Shown one piece after another: positions 62,515-64,000 of a stretch of 64,000 bases of DNA. The translations under genes were made by a program, and so were the position numbers. Under the pieces are notes generated by a model. It had not been told where the DNA came from, searched no databases, and saw only the letters and a list, made by a program, of their open reading frames with translations. Location: the NCBI RefSeq assembly GCF_003337355.1, contig NZ_QPJW01000003.1:473531-537530 (forward strand), written 5' to 3'. Origin of the DNA: Fontibacillus phaseoli. GTDB lineage: Bacteria > Bacillota > Bacilli > Paenibacillales > Paenibacillaceae. The first letter of the stretch is position 1. Each line of letters begins with the position of its first letter.

Positions 62515-63135
62515 TTGGATTCTAAGCCAACGAAATTGCGCAACAAAAAGAAAGAAGCCACCGCCTACGCCTTATCCGAGGCCTCTTTTAGGCTTGCGCT
62601 TGAACAAGGCATGGACGGTTTCATCGTCGAAGACGTTGTGCAGCAGGTCGGCTGCTCCCGACGGACCTTTGCCAATTACTTTTCGTGCAAAGAGGAAGCG
62701 GTAGCGGCGTACTTTATTGGCAGCAACTCAAATGAAGATGCGAAGATGCAGTTTGCAGGTTTGCCATCGGACGCCACACCGCTCGATGCATTATACGGAT
62801 TGCTCAAAATGCAGTTCACCTCTGAGTTTCTGCATAAATTGCGGCAGTTTGTATCGCTCGCGAATCAATATCCGTCACTTGAGCCTTATTTTCTCAGTGT
62901 ATTTCAACGCTTGCAGATCGCGGCTCAAGAAGTGCTCGAACAATTCTCCCAGGGGCGTTATGACGAAGGATATACCCATCTTCTTGCCGGCGCCGTCTAC
63001 GGAGCGTTCGTACCTATTCTGGACGGGCGGTTGAACGTCATGCTACCGGGCGAAGACAAGGATGATCGCCCCGGTGCGCTATCTTTCGATCAGTATTTGA
63101 ACTCCATGTTTACTTATTTACGCAATGGCTTTTAA
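62515..63135 (+). CDS. TetR family regulator of the MMPL pump
   Basis: 206 residues. Helix-turn-helix ASFRLALEQGMDGFIVEDVVQQVGCSRRTFANYFSCKEEAV. The TTG at 62515 is chosen because the ATG at 62509 in the other frame stops after six codons and AAGGAGG is 11 nt upstream. It is followed 30 bp later by the MMPL gene, which it most likely represses. Confidence 0.87.
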   Translation: MDSKPTKLRNKKKEATAYALSEASFRLALEQGMDGFIVEDVVQQVGCSRRTFANYFSCKEEAVAAYFIGSNSNEDAKMQFAGLPSDATPLDALYGLLKMQFTSEFLHKLRQFVSLANQYPSLEPYFLSVFQRLQIAAQEVLEQFSQGRYDEGYTHLLAGAVYGAFVPILDGRLNVMLPGEDKDDRPGALSFDQYLNSMFTYLRNGF

Positions 63136-63165
63136 TTTTAGAGATAGAAAGGAGAAAACCATTCT

Positions 63166-64000
63166 ATGTCAACATTTCTGTACCGATTAGGGAAATCGGC
63201 TTATTCCAAACCCTGGTATTTCCTCTTACCCTGGATACTCATTCTCGGGGTTGTAGGTACACTGCTCGGCGTCAATGGTATCCAATCCAGCTCCGAAATG
63301 AAAATCGAAGGCACGGAATCGCAAAAAGTGCTGGACATGTTGGCTGAGGAGCTTCCCGCCGCTGCAGGCGGCCAAGCAAGCGTCGCTTTTACCGCGCCGG
63401 ACGGAGAACGTCTGGACACGCCGGAACGGGCAGCATTGCTCGTGAAGGCTATCAACGATGTCTACAGCATGGACTATATCATCAACCCTGCTGAACTGGC
63501 CGCCAAAGCCGCAGCTGCGGGCCAAGCGGCTGCTGCGGATGCAACTGCCGCTACAGGACAGACAGCTGTAGACCCTTCGGCCGCTGCAAATCAAACAGCC
63601 GCTGTGGGCCAAGCTGCTCCTTACGGTCCGCTCATGGTTGATGGCGTTCCTGTTCCCGGCGTCATGCTTTCCGCCAACGGCAGTATCGCCCTGTTCCAGT
63701 TCCAGTTCACGGTTCAGCAGACGTCGCTCCCTTCTTCCGTTCCGGATAACGTCATCAAAGCCGTGACCGAAGTCGAGCAGGCCGGCTCCGGCATCACGGC
63801 CATTCCAAGCGATTCGTTGAAGAGTACGCCATCCATCGGATCAACGGAAGCAATCGGTGTTCTCGTCGCAGCATTCGTGCTGTTTATTACGCTTGGATCG
63901 ATAGTTGCCGCAGGGCTGCCGCTAATCACTGCGCTCCTCGGCGTCGCAATCAGCGTCGGAGGCGCCTTTGCCCTCTCTAATGTCATCCAGATGAATGACA
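63166..64000 (+). CDS. MMPL family transporter, partial (runs off the window)
   Basis: At least 278 residues, open to the window end. A membrane helix (about 18-36, WYFLLPWILILGVVGTLLG) is followed by a soluble porter domain and the start of the next helix group (VLVAAFVLFITLGSIVAAGL). An AAAGGAG site precedes the ATG at 63166. An Ala/Gln/Gly-rich segment (AAKAAAAGQAAAADATAATG and after, about 108-148) sits in the porter domain. MMPL pumps export lipids or drugs; regulated here by TetR. Confidence 0.88.
   Translation, partial: MSTFLYRLGKSAYSKPWYFLLPWILILGVVGTLLGVNGIQSSSEMKIEGTESQKVLDMLAEELPAAAGGQASVAFTAPDGERLDTPERAALLVKAINDVYSMDYIINPAELAAKAAAAGQAAAADATAATGQTAVDPSAAANQTAAVGQAAPYGPLMVDGVPVPGVMLSANGSIALFQFQFTVQQTSLPSSVPDNVIKAVTEVEQAGSGITAIPSDSLKSTPSIGSTEAIGVLVAAFVLFITLGSIVAAGLPLITALLGVAISVGGAFALSNVIQMND

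Noticed and set aside
1..64000. tRNA, rRNA or complete prophage
   Set aside because: No tRNA cloverleaf, rRNA segment or phage structural gene was recognised by reading; a tRNAscan/Infernal run would be decisive.

Overview
The window looks like a chromosome segment of a spore-forming Firmicute close to Paenibacillus. This is inferred from gene content: a KinB-like sensor kinase, a yojF/bshB2 pair for bacillithiol, an SLH-anchored Vpr-like protease, a GH11 xylanase close to Bacillus XynA, strong GGAGG-type ribosome binding sites, frequent GTG/TTG starts and TTGACA/TATAAT promoters. No rRNA, tRNA or complete mobile element was found.

Layout. 0-7 kb: a LacI-VOC-SDR operon (SDR with an in-frame stop), a small coiled-coil protein, a sensor kinase, remnants of a GH2 glycosidase, a LysR regulator and a DUF116 protein. 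7-13 kb: a 1615-residue S-layer-anchored subtilase and the bshB2/yojF pair. 13-18 kb: an AT-rich island with a secreted protein plus a tiny membrane protein, two GNAT acetyltransferases and two decayed genes. 18-24 kb: a small alarmone synthetase, a SEC-C protein, a ribosomal-protection-type GTPase and a membrane GGDEF protein. 23.8-27.3 kb: a heterodimeric ABC exporter. 27-31 kb: a large secreted multidomain protein and a small membrane protein. 31-36 kb: a decayed IS5-family element beside a two-repeat CRISPR remnant, a TetR-flavodoxin operon, a methyltransferase and gene fragments. 36-43 kb: a TetR-hydrolase operon and a TetR plus MacB-like ABC system with a giant FtsX-type permease. 43-51 kb: a sugar catabolic cluster (aldo/keto reductase, GH13 sucrose-type phosphorylase, Gfo/Idh oxidoreductase, CUT1 ABC transporter, LacI repressor with operator-like dyads). 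51-57 kb: an RDD protein, decayed genes and a drug-type ABC-2 exporter operon ending in a MerR regulator. 57-61 kb: secreted CBM21 protein, SUKH protein, SUMF1-like lipoprotein and xylanase. 61-64 kb: an RlmA-type 23S rRNA methyltransferase with an attenuator-like leader, divergent from a TetR-MMPL pair that runs off the window.

How the genes work together. Themes are carbohydrate capture (xylanase, CBM21 protein, sucrose-type phosphorylase with its transporter, GH2 remnant), and drug or antibiotic response (ABC exporters, MMPL pump, ribosome-protection GTPase, rRNA methyltransferase, several TetR/MerR switches whose operators can be read directly). Two regulatory readings stand out. The first is a nine-codon leader ORF ending in Arg-Leu-Arg, a macrolide arrest motif, placed just before a terminator-like hairpin upstream of the rRNA methyltransferase. 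The second is a 19-bp-spacer MerR promoter in front of the ABC-2 operon. At least ten genes are decayed, so part of the window has been eroding.
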